64,000 nt of DNA from Consotaella aegiceratis (GCF_036541425.1 NZ_JAZHFT010000006.1:92836-156835), one strand, 5' to 3'; shown: positions 8,709-17,676, numbered from the stretch's first letter. Notes: generated from the sequence alone by a model not told the origin. Numbers and translations are program-made.

Positions 8709-9100
8709 CACCGTTCGGTGAAAGGATACGGGCGCTGCGGCGCGAGCGGGGCGTCACGCAGGCCGAGATGGCGGCCGCCCTGGGAGTTTCGAGCGCCTAT
8801 CTTTCGGCGCTTGAACACGGCCGGCGCGGCCGCCCCACCTGGGCGATGCTGCAGCGGATCATCGGCTATCTCAATGTCATCTGGGACGACGCGGAGGAGC
8901 TCGAGCGCCTGGCCGAAATCTCGCATCCGCGCGTCATCGTCGATACGGCAGGACTCGGAGCGGACGCCACGCGGCTTGCCAATCGCCTCTCCGAAACGAT
9001 TGCCGATCTGTCGCCCGATGCGGTGCAGTCGTTGCTCGACCAGCTCGAAGCCGCGGCCGCCCAGGCGGAAGCCGGCGCCAAGCGTCATCGGCGACGCTGA
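8705..9100 (+). CDS. XRE-family helix-turn-helix regulator
   Basis: 131 residues. The N-terminal HTH (GERIRALRRERGVTQAEMAAALGVSSAYLSALEHG) is a textbook Cro/CI-type fold, followed by RPTWAMLQRIIGYL and a helical C-terminal region. The ATG at 8705 overlaps the smr stop (ATGA). The frame extends far upstream inside smr, but the overlap start fits the HTH. Regulatory targets are unknown; placement after mltA and smr suggests it is simply co-transcribed. Confidence 0.9.
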   Translation: MTPFGERIRALRRERGVTQAEMAAALGVSSAYLSALEHGRRGRPTWAMLQRIIGYLNVIWDDAEELERLAEISHPRVIVDTAGLGADATRLANRLSETIADLSPDAVQSLLDQLEAAAAQAEAGAKRHRRR

Positions 9101-9120
9101 GCGCGTCTGTGCCGTGCCGC

Positions 9121-9582
9121 CTACGCCCTGGCCCGGCGAAGGCGTCCGCGCATTCTCAAACCATCGCGGATATTGAGACCGAGCAGCGTCAGGTTGACGA
9201 CGCCGGCCATGAGCTCCACGGCCTGGACGACCGCAAAGTTCGTGTCGAATTGGCCCTGGGACGCCTTCCAGTTCAAATAGAGCGCGGCGGGCACGAGGAT
9301 CAGAAGCCCGTTGGGCGCAATGATCTTCATGCGCGCGAGCTTGTCGCCTGCAAGCCCGTTCGGCCGCGCCCCGGTCATGGCCACCCCGCTGATGCCCGTC
9401 GCGGCCAGAGCCGGGACGAGCACGAGAAGACACCAGGCGATCCAGTGCTTGACCGCGACGATCAGTTGGAGATCGCCCCGCCATTCGACGGCAAGGGTGG
9501 CGCTCGAAAACAACAGGATCGTCGAGAAGGCGAGAAGGCCGCCGACGACGTGGACGGCGCGCAACACCATTCGGCTGGTCAT
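9121..9582 (-). CDS. four-helix membrane protein, function unknown
   Basis: 153 residues from the ATG at 9582 (MTSRMVLRAVHVVGG), with four hydrophobic segments: residues about 7-30, 40-62, 78-100 and 115-135. A frame from 9633 adds 17 residues that run through the operator region and is less likely. Histidines in the first two helices (AVHVVGG, VKHWIAW) could hint at haem or metal binding, but I do not assign a family. Divergent from the MarR regulator and probably its target. Confidence 0.7.
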   Translation of the reverse strand: MTSRMVLRAVHVVGGLLAFSTILLFSSATLAVEWRGDLQLIVAVKHWIAWCLLVLVPALAATGISGVAMTGARPNGLAGDKLARMKIIAPNGLLILVPAALYLNWKASQGQFDTNFAVVQAVELMAGVVNLTLLGLNIRDGLRMRGRLRRARA

Positions 9583-9620
9583 GGAACCCTCCGTTCGCTT
9601 GCCGATGCGAAAAAGATGCA

Positions 9621-9658
9621 CTATGCATAGCATGCTATACTGTACATAGCAAGCTATG
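9621..9658. promoter_or_regulatory. MarR-type operator array in divergent promoter region
   Basis: Three palindromes are packed into 38 bp: CTATGCATAG (9621-9630), TAGCATGCTA (9628-9637) and CATAGC-AA-GCTATG (9645-9658). They repeat a CTATG/CATAG half-site. TATACT at 9636-9641 would serve as a -10 box for the MarR gene. The position between divergent genes is typical for MarR autoregulation. Confidence 0.6.
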
Positions 9659-9676
9659 TTATTGATCGCAGGTCCG

Positions 9677-10114
9677 ATGAGTCTCCACCGTTCCGAATCC
9701 GCCGGCTATCTCACCAACTGGGCGGCGCGCCTGTTTGCCCGCGCCATCGACAAGCGGCTGAAAGCTCTGGGCGTCTCGTCGGGCCATCTGCCGGTGTTCT
9801 TCGCTCTGAGCGATGGCGGGGAACTGTCGCAGAAGGCGTTGACGCAGATCGCGGCGATCGAGCAGCCGACGATGGCGGCGACCCTGGCGCGGATGGAGCG
9901 GGACGGTCTGGTCCAGCGCCGTGCCGATCCCGCCGACAAGCGCAGCTCGCTGATCTCGCTGACGCCAGTCGCGCAAGCGAAGACCAGGCAGGTTCGCGAG
10001 GTCATCGACGAGGTCAACGCCCAGGCGCTCGGTCGCTTGGGCACGGCGGACCAGGACCACTACCGCGATATGCTGAAGACGATCATCGCGACGCTGGAAA
10101 CCGACCTGGATTGA
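9677..10114 (+). CDS. MarR-family transcriptional regulator
   Basis: 145 residues from the ATG at 9677; a 7-codon longer version from 9656 would start inside the operator. The winged-helix core is clear: SQKALTQIAAIEQPTMAATLARMERDGLV as recognition helix region, then the wing RRADPADKRSSLISLT. The DxR signature (DPADKRS) is intact. Likely dimer that represses itself and the divergent membrane protein, released by a small ligand. The ligand is not predictable. Confidence 0.9.
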   Translation: MSLHRSESAGYLTNWAARLFARAIDKRLKALGVSSGHLPVFFALSDGGELSQKALTQIAAIEQPTMAATLARMERDGLVQRRADPADKRSSLISLTPVAQAKTRQVREVIDEVNAQALGRLGTADQDHYRDMLKTIIATLETDLD

Positions 10115-10460
10115 CGCGCCGCGCCGCCATCCATCCGCCGAAGGCTCGGCTGCGGATCAAAGCGGCGGTCTCGGCGATCAGATCGGGCAAGGGGTGTTCT
10201 TCGAACCGGTAAGCCAGGCCGATCTCACCGGCGACGCGCTTCCACAAGTCGATGGAACGACCCGTCCATTGGCCGTCACGGTCCTTCATGGCGAAGGGCG
10301 CCGCCTCCTTGGTGCCGATCACCAGCTCGCGCGCAGGGGCGGCTTTACTTCCGGTCGGATCGGACGGAGCATCCTGACCGAGCACCGCGGATGGCACGAG
10401 CAGCGCCGCCATGGCTATCGATATCGCCATCGTCATGGCGCGGCATGTCTCGAAATTCAT
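10083..10460 (-). pseudogene. truncated family-3 extracellular solute-binding protein
   Basis: Begins with a signal peptide (MAISIAMAALLVPSAVLGQ) and a good start of an SBP family-3 domain (RELVIGTKEAAPFAMKDRDG, DLWKRVAGEIGLAYRFEE), but similarity is lost after about residue 95 and the frame stops at 125, where a complete protein would have about 250-400 residues. The frame then runs into the 3' end of the MarR gene. This is best read as the 5' remnant of a periplasmic amino-acid-binding or ligand-gated-channel gene cut by a deletion. Confidence 0.65.
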
Positions 10461-10535
10461 CAGGCCTCTTCTTTCGCTCGGCGTCGAGGGCTAACGCCGC
10501 GGCCGCCGGCCGGTTCAACGCATGTCAGGCGCGGC

Positions 10536-11972
10536 CTACAAGAGAGGACTGATGAGGCGGGCGATGTTGCCGGCCAGCCGCCTGGGCAGCCGCCGCTGCT
10601 TCCAGGCGTCGAGATCGATCTCGCGGCAGCCGGCAAGATGCCGCTCCTCCACAGCGCGCAACTGCGCAACAACCTCCGGATCGTAGCTGACGAGCGAGAT
10701 TTCCGAGTTGAGTTCGAAGGAGCGCATGTCGCTGTTGGACGAGCCGATCAGCGCGATGTCGTCGTCCATGCTGATGTGTTTGGCATGCAGGAAATGGGTA
10801 TCGCAGAGAAAGATGCGGACGCCGGCCTCGAGCAATTCCAGGAAATATGAGCTCTGAGCAAGATCGACGATGCGGCTATCCGTCCGGCCGCTGATGATGA
10901 GACGCGCGTCGAGGCCGCGCAGCGCGGCCGTGCGCAGCGCGAAGAGCAGCGGCTCGCTCGGCACGAAATAGGGCGTGGCGAGCGTCACGCGGTGGCGCGC
11001 TTCCTGCACGAGATGGGAAAACAGCATGTCTATGCGCGCCCACGGATAGTCCGGGCCGCTGGGCACGATCTGGGCGATGCTGCCCTGATGCTCCTGAGGC
11101 TTCATCGGAAACAGCTCGTCGTCAATAAGCTCGGTGTCGGTTTCCAGATACCAGTCGCCCAGAAAGACCACCTGCAGTTCGGCGACGACTAGGCCGGTCA
11201 CGCGGGCCATCAGCTCCTGATTGGGCGCATCCGCCTCGCCCTCGGCATCGACGATGTTCTGGGACCCGACCCAGCCGATGCGGCCGTCGATGACGGCGAT
11301 CTTGCGGTGGTTGCGCAGATCGGCGCGGGTCACGCGACCCACCAGGCGGATCGGCAGGACCACATGGCATTCGACGCCGGTGTCCTTGAGGCGCCGAGCG
11401 ATGGCTCGGCTCCAGGTGAGTGATCCGATCGCGTCGATCAAGAGCCGGCATTCGACGCCTCGCTTCTCGGCCCGTTCGAGCGCCGCCAGGACGCGCTCGC
11501 CCGTTTCGTCGAGCGAGAAGATGTAGAACATCAGATGCACGTGGCGCCGTGCGGCGTCGATGTCGGCGACGAGCCGCTCGACGACCCGCTCGTAGTCGGG
11601 CTCCAGCTCGACGCGGCTCGCCCCCACCGGCGGCAGCCGTCCGATGGCGCTGGCGAGCTTGGCCGTCGGCTCGCAGCGCTCGGGAAGGTCTTCGGCCGTT
11701 CGCTCCAACGCGTCATGGGCGCGGCCCGCCGCCTTGGCGACGATCTCGGGCAACTGCTTGACCCGGTCGCGGCGCCATTTCGGATGGCGCGGCCGGCCGA
11801 TCACCCAATAGATGGCGAGCGCCGGCCAGGGCGCGACGAAGAACAGGAGAAGCCATCCCTTGGCCGCTTCGGGTGAACGTCGGAACGGAACATAGACGAG
11901 GGCACCGGCCCGGATCGCCCACTGCGACACCGTCCAAAGGACGGCCAGCACCCCGCTGCTGATGCCCATCAT
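10536..11972 (-). CDS. cls: cardiolipin synthase (phospholipase D superfamily)
   Basis: Condenses phosphatidylglycerol to cardiolipin at the inner membrane. 478 residues: two N-terminal membrane helices (VLAVLWTVSQWAIRAGALVYV and the LLLFFVAPWPALAIYWVIG segment), then two PLD domains. The HKD motifs are intact: HRKIAVIDGRIGWVGSQN in the first half and HAKHISMDDDIALIGSSN in the second. The C terminus WKQRRLPRRLAGNIARLISPLL is usual for Cls. Stand-alone gene between the SBP remnant and the DUF1402 gene. Confidence 0.93.
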   Translation of the reverse strand: MMGISSGVLAVLWTVSQWAIRAGALVYVPFRRSPEAAKGWLLLFFVAPWPALAIYWVIGRPRHPKWRRDRVKQLPEIVAKAAGRAHDALERTAEDLPERCEPTAKLASAIGRLPPVGASRVELEPDYERVVERLVADIDAARRHVHLMFYIFSLDETGERVLAALERAEKRGVECRLLIDAIGSLTWSRAIARRLKDTGVECHVVLPIRLVGRVTRADLRNHRKIAVIDGRIGWVGSQNIVDAEGEADAPNQELMARVTGLVVAELQVVFLGDWYLETDTELIDDELFPMKPQEHQGSIAQIVPSGPDYPWARIDMLFSHLVQEARHRVTLATPYFVPSEPLLFALRTAALRGLDARLIISGRTDSRIVDLAQSSYFLELLEAGVRIFLCDTHFLHAKHISMDDDIALIGSSNSDMRSFELNSEISLVSYDPEVVAQLRAVEERHLAGCREIDLDAWKQRRLPRRLAGNIARLISPLL

Positions 11973-12201
11973 GAGAGATACTCCGACCCCCGCTGCGGCC
12001 CGGTGGCCGCTGCAGGTCTGCTACTGAACCGCGACGGCCATCACATATGGCGCGGTCCAGCGGCGTCGAATGCCGCATGCGCGTCCCGGACGATCGGACA
12101 GACGTGGAGCCGTGGAGCCGGGGCAATTTCGGCGCGGCCGGATGGTGCGCCGATCGGAGAGTTGGGAAAACGGATTGCTGGCGGGAACGGAGCCGGACGG
12201 C

Positions 12202-13182
12202 TCAATCCTCGTTGAGAGCAGCCTTCAGCTCTTTCAAGCGGTCGTTGACCAGCCAGCCGTAGTAGTTCTCTTCGGGCAGCCGGGCCGAAAGGCCGCGAGC
12301 CCGACGGCGGCGATTCTCCGCGGCCAGCGCCTTGGCGCGCTCGCGCGCGTTGCCGATGTTGTAGAGCGTGGCGGTGATGCCCGGATTGCCCGAAATGTCG
12401 AAGCCCGCGATGTCGCGATAGGCGTCGATGGAATCCTTCAGCACCGCCGCGACGTAGGCCAGCGTGCGGTCCGGGTCCATGATGTCGCGATAGACCTCCG
12501 GCGCGTCGGCGGCCGACAGTTTCCGGTAGCCGGAGACGCGATGCACCGTGTCGGAGACCGCCAGCGCCGTCAGCGGATTGAGCTGGCCGAGCCCGAACGT
12601 CTGCCCGGCATAGAAGGGCTGGAAGAAGACGGCACCGAAGCGATTGTCCGGATAGCGCCGTCCGGCGACTACCTTGCCGCGAAATTTCTGATCGAACACG
12701 GCTTCGCGGCAGGTCCAGAGCGCCGCGCTGCCGGAAAGATCCTTGCAGGCGTCGAATTCGGGCCGTTTGACGAAGTCGAGCACTTGCTCGCCCTTGTAGG
12801 AGAATTCGATCCCCGAATTCATGTAGGAGACCGCCTTGACGTAATAGGTCTGCAGCTGGTCGAAAGCGTCGACATTGTAGGTGTGTTCGCCGACGAGCGC
12901 CCCGGCGATGTGGATCGGGTCGATGCCGTACTGATCCGCCGCCTTGCGAATCTTCGCCTTGAGATCTTCGCTGGTGCGCAGGAGATCGCGGATCTTCTCG
13001 TACTTCGCCTCGAAGGTCGAATGCGTCTGGCGGGTGCGCTTGGCGGAGGCGCCGGGCACCGCCGGCTGAGCCGCATGCCGGTTGCCGACCGGCACCAGCA
13101 CCGCCGAATCGGCGGCCGACGTGACGCCGAGCGAGGTCGCCGCAACCAGACATGCAATGCGGAGGCCAGCAGAAATGGTCAT
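12202..13182 (-). CDS. DUF1402 family exported protein, lysozyme-like features
   Basis: 326 residues from ATG at 13182, which gives a proper signal peptide (GLRIACLVAATSLGVTSAADS) after GAGGG; the frame extends upstream to 13386 without coding character. The body matches DUF1402, an alphaproteobacterial family. Its order of motifs resembles SLT-type transglycosylases: IHIAGALVGEHTYNVD with a glutamate where SLT has its catalytic Glu, FGLGQLNPLTAL in the place of the GxxQ motif, and ITATLYNIGNAR in the place of AAYNAG. That structural reading is inference. Confidence 0.8.
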   Translation of the reverse strand: MTISAGLRIACLVAATSLGVTSAADSAVLVPVGNRHAAQPAVPGASAKRTRQTHSTFEAKYEKIRDLLRTSEDLKAKIRKAADQYGIDPIHIAGALVGEHTYNVDAFDQLQTYYVKAVSYMNSGIEFSYKGEQVLDFVKRPEFDACKDLSGSAALWTCREAVFDQKFRGKVVAGRRYPDNRFGAVFFQPFYAGQTFGLGQLNPLTALAVSDTVHRVSGYRKLSAADAPEVYRDIMDPDRTLAYVAAVLKDSIDAYRDIAGFDISGNPGITATLYNIGNARERAKALAAENRRRRARGLSARLPEENYYGWLVNDRLKELKAALNED

Positions 13183-13458
13183 GGCAATGCCCTCGCTCCA
13201 ACGTGAAAATCTCGACGTCCGAAGGTAAGCGGGGGCATACCTGTCGGACGCGGCGAATCGCTCCATTGTCCGGAACTCCGATGGATATCGTTCGGTAATG
13301 CGGCTTGCGGCGGAAGTCGATCCCGTTGACGGCGATTGATCGCCGGGTGTGACCGATATGACTCGTCTGGCGCGCCGTCCGCGCATCCCGTCAACCGGGC
13401 GGCGAGCAAGCGCCCGACGCGCCCATCGCCCGGCCCTCGATAGTCCCTCGTAAAGGCC

Positions 13459-14664
13459 TCATCCGCCGTGCGTCAGCCGCAGGATCGAGGAGGGGCCGCC
13501 GCGAGATTCCGTGACGGCGTAAACGGCGCCGTCGGGACCGACCTTGACGTCGCGGACGCGGGCGCGAAGCGGGATGCGCTGCTCGCTGGCCACGCGTCCG
13601 TCCTGCATGTCGAGAACGACGACGCCCTGGGCGACGAGCCCGCCGATCAAGAAGGTGTCGTTCCATTCGGGAAATTCGTCGCCGGCGTAGTGGGCCATGC
13701 CGGAGGGGGCGATCACCGGATCCCAGTAATAGACCGGCTGCTCCATCCCCTCCTGCTCGGTGATGCCGTCGCCGATCGGCCGGCCGTTGTAGTTCTCGCC
13801 ATAGGTGATGATCGGCCAGCCGTAGTTCTTGCCGGCCTGCGGATGGTTGAGCTCGTCGCCGCCCTGGGGGCCGTGCTCGACGGTCCAAAGCGCGCCGTCG
13901 GGGCCGAGCGTCGCCGCTTGCAGGTTGCGGTGGCCGTAGGACCAGATCTCGGGAACCGCTCCCTCCTGGCCGACGAAGGGATTGTCGTCCGGCACGGAGC
14001 CGTCGGGATTGATGCGAAACGTCTTTCCGAGGCCCGACTCGACCGACTGGGCCTGGTCGCGGATCGGGGTGTCGGACCGTTCGCCGACAGTGACGTACAG
14101 CTTGCCGTCGGGCGAAAACGCCAGCCGCGAGCCGAAATGCTTGTCGCCGTCATAGGTCGGCATCTGGCGGAAGATCACCTCCACGTCTTGGAGATGCGGC
14201 GCGCCATCCTCGACGAGGCGGGCTCGCGCCACGCTGGTGCCGTTGCCGCCATCGCGCGGTTCGGAGAAGGAGAAATAGATCATGCCGTCATTGGCGAAGT
14301 CCGGGCTGAGCGCAACGTCGAGCAATCCGCCCTGCCCGTCGTCATCGACCTCCGGCACGCCCTCGATCGGATCGCTCGTCGTGCCGTCGGGCGCAACGAT
14401 GTACAATGCGCCTTCTTTCGCCGTGACCAGCATGCGCCCGTCCGGCAGGAACTCCATCGACCAGAGGTGCGGCAGGCCGCCGGCGACGGTTTCGACATTC
14501 ACCTCCACCGGCTGCTCGGGCAGCGGCGCGCGAGTCTGGTTTTCGAAGGCGGGCGTCTGATCCGGCGCATTGGGCGGCGCCGTCTCGGCGGTGGTCTGGG
14601 CCAGAGCCGGAGCCGCCAGCGCCAGGGTCGAGCCGGCGGCGAGCGAAACGAATAAGCGGCGCAT
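13459..14664 (-). CDS. secreted PQQ-dependent sugar dehydrogenase (glucose/sorbosone type)
   Basis: 401 residues with signal peptide (LFVSLAAGSTLALAAPALAQ) and a six-bladed propeller typical of soluble aldose dehydrogenases: LWSMEFLPDGRMLVTAKEG, GGLLDVALSPDFANDGMIYFSFS, SRLAFSPDGKLYVTVGER, EIWSYGHRNLQ, GGDELN, KNYGWP, VGPDGAVYAVTES. The histidine in GHRN and the HGPQGGDELN loop are the usual PQQ/substrate site. Periplasmic oxidation of aldoses to lactones is expected; no PQQ synthesis genes are in view. Confidence 0.9.
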   Translation of the reverse strand: MRRLFVSLAAGSTLALAAPALAQTTAETAPPNAPDQTPAFENQTRAPLPEQPVEVNVETVAGGLPHLWSMEFLPDGRMLVTAKEGALYIVAPDGTTSDPIEGVPEVDDDGQGGLLDVALSPDFANDGMIYFSFSEPRDGGNGTSVARARLVEDGAPHLQDVEVIFRQMPTYDGDKHFGSRLAFSPDGKLYVTVGERSDTPIRDQAQSVESGLGKTFRINPDGSVPDDNPFVGQEGAVPEIWSYGHRNLQAATLGPDGALWTVEHGPQGGDELNHPQAGKNYGWPIITYGENYNGRPIGDGITEQEGMEQPVYYWDPVIAPSGMAHYAGDEFPEWNDTFLIGGLVAQGVVVLDMQDGRVASEQRIPLRARVRDVKVGPDGAVYAVTESRGGPSSILRLTHGG

Positions 14665-14799
14665 GTCGAAATCCTCCTTCGAACCGCGTTGCGAAACGTT
14701 GTTCGGCAGGTGGGAACGGCGCGCGGCAGGATCGACCGTCGCGGCCGCACGTTTTCGTCAACGCGCCACGATCCGTTCTAGGCAACGCGCCAATTGAAA

Positions 14800-14824
14800 A
14801 CGGCCAGTCCGGAGAACTGGCCGT
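14800..14824 (-). terminator. terminator downstream of hslU
   Basis: Perfect 9-bp stem ACGGCCAGT / ACTGGCCGT with a 7-nt loop. On the minus strand it is followed by TTTTC, so it terminates hslU before the sugar dehydrogenase gene. Confidence 0.75.
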
Positions 14825-14903
14825 CGATGGTGCCGAAGCCTAAAGCCTGCGGGAAAACGGGAAGCTAGGGCGCCACCGCAATTCAACCCGAACGTGGGCC
14901 GTT

Positions 14904-16208
14904 CTAGAGAATGTAACGCGACAGGTCGGTGTTGCCGGCGATGCCGTCGAGCGCCTTGTGGACGTAGGCGGCGTCGACGCGGAAGCTCTCGCCCGTCTTG
15001 TCCGGCGCCTCAAAGGAGATGTCGTCCAGCACCCGCTCCATCACCGTCTGCAGGCGCCGCGCGCCGATGTTCTCGATCGAGGCGTTGAGGCTGACGGCGG
15101 TGTCGGCGATGGCGTCGATGGCGTCCTCGGTAATCTCCAGTGTCACGTTCTCGGTCGCCATCAGCGCCACGTACTGCTTGATCAGGCTCGCCTCGGTCTC
15201 CGTCAGGATGCGGCGGAAGTCGTCCTTGGTCAGCGCCCGAAGCTCGACTCGGATCGGCAGGCGCCCCTGCAATTCGGGCAGCAGATCCGAAGGCTTCGAC
15301 ACGTGGAAAGCGCCCGAGGCGATGAAAAGAATGTGATCGGTCTTCACCGGCCCGTGCTTGGTGGCGACCGTCGTCCCCTCGACCAGCGGCAGCAGATCGC
15401 GCTGCACGCCCTCGCGGCTGACGCCGGCGCCGTAGCCGTCCTTGGTGGCCACCTTGTCGATCTCGTCGAGGAAGACGATGCCGTTGTTTTCGGCCGCTTC
15501 GATCGCCTCCTGCACCACCTGCTCCTGGTCGAGCAGCTTGTCGGATTCCTCGCCGATCAGCAGCTCATAGCTGTCGCGCACGGTGGTGCGCCGCTGCTTG
15601 GTGCGTCCGCCCATCGCCTTGCCGAACATTTCGGAGAGGTTGAGGACGCCGATATTGGCGCCCGGCATGCCGGGAATGTCGACGCCGCCGAAGGGGCTGC
15701 CGGTGTCGGCCACTTCGACGTCGATCTCCTTGTCGTCGAGTTCGCCGGCCCGAAGCTTCTTGCGGAAGCTGTCGCGGGTCGCCGGCGAGGCGGTCTTGCC
15801 GACCAGCGCGTCGAGCACGCGGTTCTCGGCGCCCTGATGGGCCTTCGCCTTCACCTCCTCGCGCTTTCTCTCGCGCACCAGGCCGATGGCGATCTCGACC
15901 AGATCGCGCACGATTTGCTCGACGTCGCGGCCGACATAGCCGACCTCGGTGAACTTGGTCGCTTCGACCTTGATGAAGGGCGCGCCCGCGAGCTTGGCGA
16001 GACGGCGCGAGATCTCGGTCTTGCCGACGCCGGTCGGTCCGATCATGAGAATGTTCTTGGGCATCACCTCCTCGCGCAGCGAGCCTTCCAGCTGCTGGCG
16101 GCGCCAGCGATTGCGCAGGGCCACGGCGACGGCACGCTTGGCGTCCTTTTGCCCGATGATGTGGCGGTCCAGTTCGGACACGATTTCACGAGGAGAAAAG
16201 TCGGTCAT
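14904..16208 (-). CDS. hslU: HslUV protease ATPase subunit
   Basis: AAA+ unfoldase of the HslUV (ClpYQ) protease. Start at 16208 gives 434 residues (MTDFSPREIVSELDRHIIGQ), the usual length; the frame to 16319 is upstream noise. Walker A GPTGVGKT is at residues 57-64, the pore GYVGRD motif follows, the I-domain sits in the middle, Walker B is GIVFLDEIDK, and the C terminus LSRYIL is the tail that inserts into HslV. Its partner hslV lies 11 kb away on the other strand. Confidence 0.97.
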   Translation of the reverse strand: MTDFSPREIVSELDRHIIGQKDAKRAVAVALRNRWRRQQLEGSLREEVMPKNILMIGPTGVGKTEISRRLAKLAGAPFIKVEATKFTEVGYVGRDVEQIVRDLVEIAIGLVRERKREEVKAKAHQGAENRVLDALVGKTASPATRDSFRKKLRAGELDDKEIDVEVADTGSPFGGVDIPGMPGANIGVLNLSEMFGKAMGGRTKQRRTTVRDSYELLIGEESDKLLDQEQVVQEAIEAAENNGIVFLDEIDKVATKDGYGAGVSREGVQRDLLPLVEGTTVATKHGPVKTDHILFIASGAFHVSKPSDLLPELQGRLPIRVELRALTKDDFRRILTETEASLIKQYVALMATENVTLEITEDAIDAIADTAVSLNASIENIGARRLQTVMERVLDDISFEAPDKTGESFRVDAAYVHKALDGIAGNTDLSRYIL

Positions 16209-16620
16209 CAACATCTCTATTCGGGTTGCGTCCGGCCCGAAGCACCGGACGGTGGAATGGCCTCGATGGGCCCGGCGCGATATCGCGGGGAAGAGGTCGC
16301 CACGCCGGCAGGACTCCACAGGATCGAGCGGGCCGCCACCATGACGGCTTGGTGCCTGATCGCCACAATCGCCGGACGTGACCTCGCCAAAGCGTTCTCG
16401 GCCGACCTTTCGATCGCGTCGGTCGAGGCACTTCCCGAAACAGGCCCGCTCTATCGCACGAGGCTCTAGATGGGAGTCCGCAGGCCAGAGTGCCAGTGGC
16501 GCCGCTTCCCGGTCCCCGCCGTAGTTAGACCTTTAACGGAATCCCTTTCGCTGGCATGCTGCCGATGGCGATTCGAAATGAGGTCGATACCGCTATGACG
16601 AAGTCTGGAAGGAGGCGACC
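16209..16620. other. 412-bp intergenic region, no gene supported
   Basis: Upstream of hslU. Short frames on both strands (for example plus 16340-16469, minus 16186-16431) have no recognisable motif. No clear RpoH promoter for hslU was found here. Confidence 0.5.
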
Positions 16621-16734
16621 GTGGCGCCGATAGCTGCCCTGCGATGCATGGCCGTTCGGCGCTGGAGAGTGCCCGCCACCCTAGGCCTGGCACGCTCCGC
16701 CGACGACAGCCGAGCCATAGCGGGAGACGCTTGA
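16621..16734 (+). CDS. candidate 37-codon upstream ORF before luxR
   Basis: GTG start at 16621 is preceded at 5-nt spacing by AAGGAGG (16609-16615), the best Shine-Dalgarno in this area, and the frame ends with TGA one base before the luxR ATG. The peptide is Arg/Ala-rich, with no motif. It could be a leader peptide coupled to luxR translation or chance. luxR has its own GGGAG, so coupling is not required. Confidence 0.35.
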   Translation: MAPIAALRCMAVRRWRVPATLGLARSADDSRAIAGDA

Positions 16735-16735
16735 G

Positions 16736-17446
16736 ATGTCGGCGGTCAATCCGATCTTCGGCGCTTTGGCGACCCCTTGGCAGGAAGCCTCGTTGGTCGA
16801 GGGGCTGGAACAGATCTGCGAACACTACGGGTTCCTGCAATACGGCATCATCACCATTCCCGCTGCAGAAGAGGGCAAGGTCGAGATGAAGCTGATGCTG
16901 TCGAACTGGACGCCGCGTTTCCAGCGAACCTACGAAAAGCTGGGGCTGACCCGGTTCACGCCGATCGTAAGGGCGCTGCTGGGCGATCCGAGCCCGCTCG
17001 TCTGGGACGTCGACCTGCTCTATGGCGGCCTCGACGGCGAGATCAGTCCGGCGGCCGATCTTATGGCCCAGGAGGGGATCTCGGGCGGCATCTATCTGCC
17101 GGTCTATGGGATGGGCTCGATGGAGAGCGCGCTGGCGCTCTCCGGCCCGCGTACGGACTATTCCGACCACGAAATGGGCGAGCTCCAAATCGTCGCCTTC
17201 GCCGTGCTCGGCATGTTCGCCGCGATTCGCTTCGAGGAAAATCGCCGCACCAACCCGCTGACCTTGCGCGAGCGCGAGTGCCTGCGGATGGCGATGCTCG
17301 GCAAGACGTCCTCGGAGATCGGCCGGATCTTCAATATCTCGGAGCACACGGTTTCGCAGCACATGAACGCGTCGGCCCGCAAGCTCAACGCCGCCAACCG
17401 CACGCATGCCGTCGCCATGGCGGCGCAACTTGGCTATCTGAGCTAG
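16736..17446 (+). CDS. LuxR-type regulator with autoinducer-binding domain (solo)
   Basis: 236 residues: an N-terminal autoinducer-binding-like domain (about 20-165) and a C-terminal LuxR HTH (LTLRERECLRMAMLGKTSSEIGRIFNISEHTVSQHMN). Compared with TraR/LuxR, the tyrosine in the QRTYEK segment, the proline of FTPIV and the tryptophan of LVWD are kept, but the first tryptophan is Phe and the invariant Asp before Pro is Thr. No luxI is in the window. It may sense a non-AHL ligand. Followed by a chemoreceptor gene on the same strand after 230 bp. Confidence 0.88.
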   Translation: MSAVNPIFGALATPWQEASLVEGLEQICEHYGFLQYGIITIPAAEEGKVEMKLMLSNWTPRFQRTYEKLGLTRFTPIVRALLGDPSPLVWDVDLLYGGLDGEISPAADLMAQEGISGGIYLPVYGMGSMESALALSGPRTDYSDHEMGELQIVAFAVLGMFAAIRFEENRRTNPLTLRERECLRMAMLGKTSSEIGRIFNISEHTVSQHMNASARKLNAANRTHAVAMAAQLGYLS

Positions 17447-17676
17447 ATCCACTTCCCATCATCGAAGGATCGGCCGCCGATCCGCGATTGCCGCGCAGGG
17501 CTCGGGCCAGACCGGGCGACGTCCTGACCGGAAACAATGGGCGCGCCGCTGCGGCGCCACGCCGCAGGTCGATTGGCCAGTCCTCGTGACTTTTTGTCGA
17601 ATCGAGGGTTCACTCCGGCAATAGTCATTAACACTGAGCATTTAGCTTGCCGCCCGGTTCAACAGGAGCAAGCTGG

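Noticed and set aside
16340..16469. 42-codon plus-strand frame upstream of hslU
   Set aside because: No ribosome-binding site and no recognised similarity; it resembles chance coding in GC-rich intergenic DNA.
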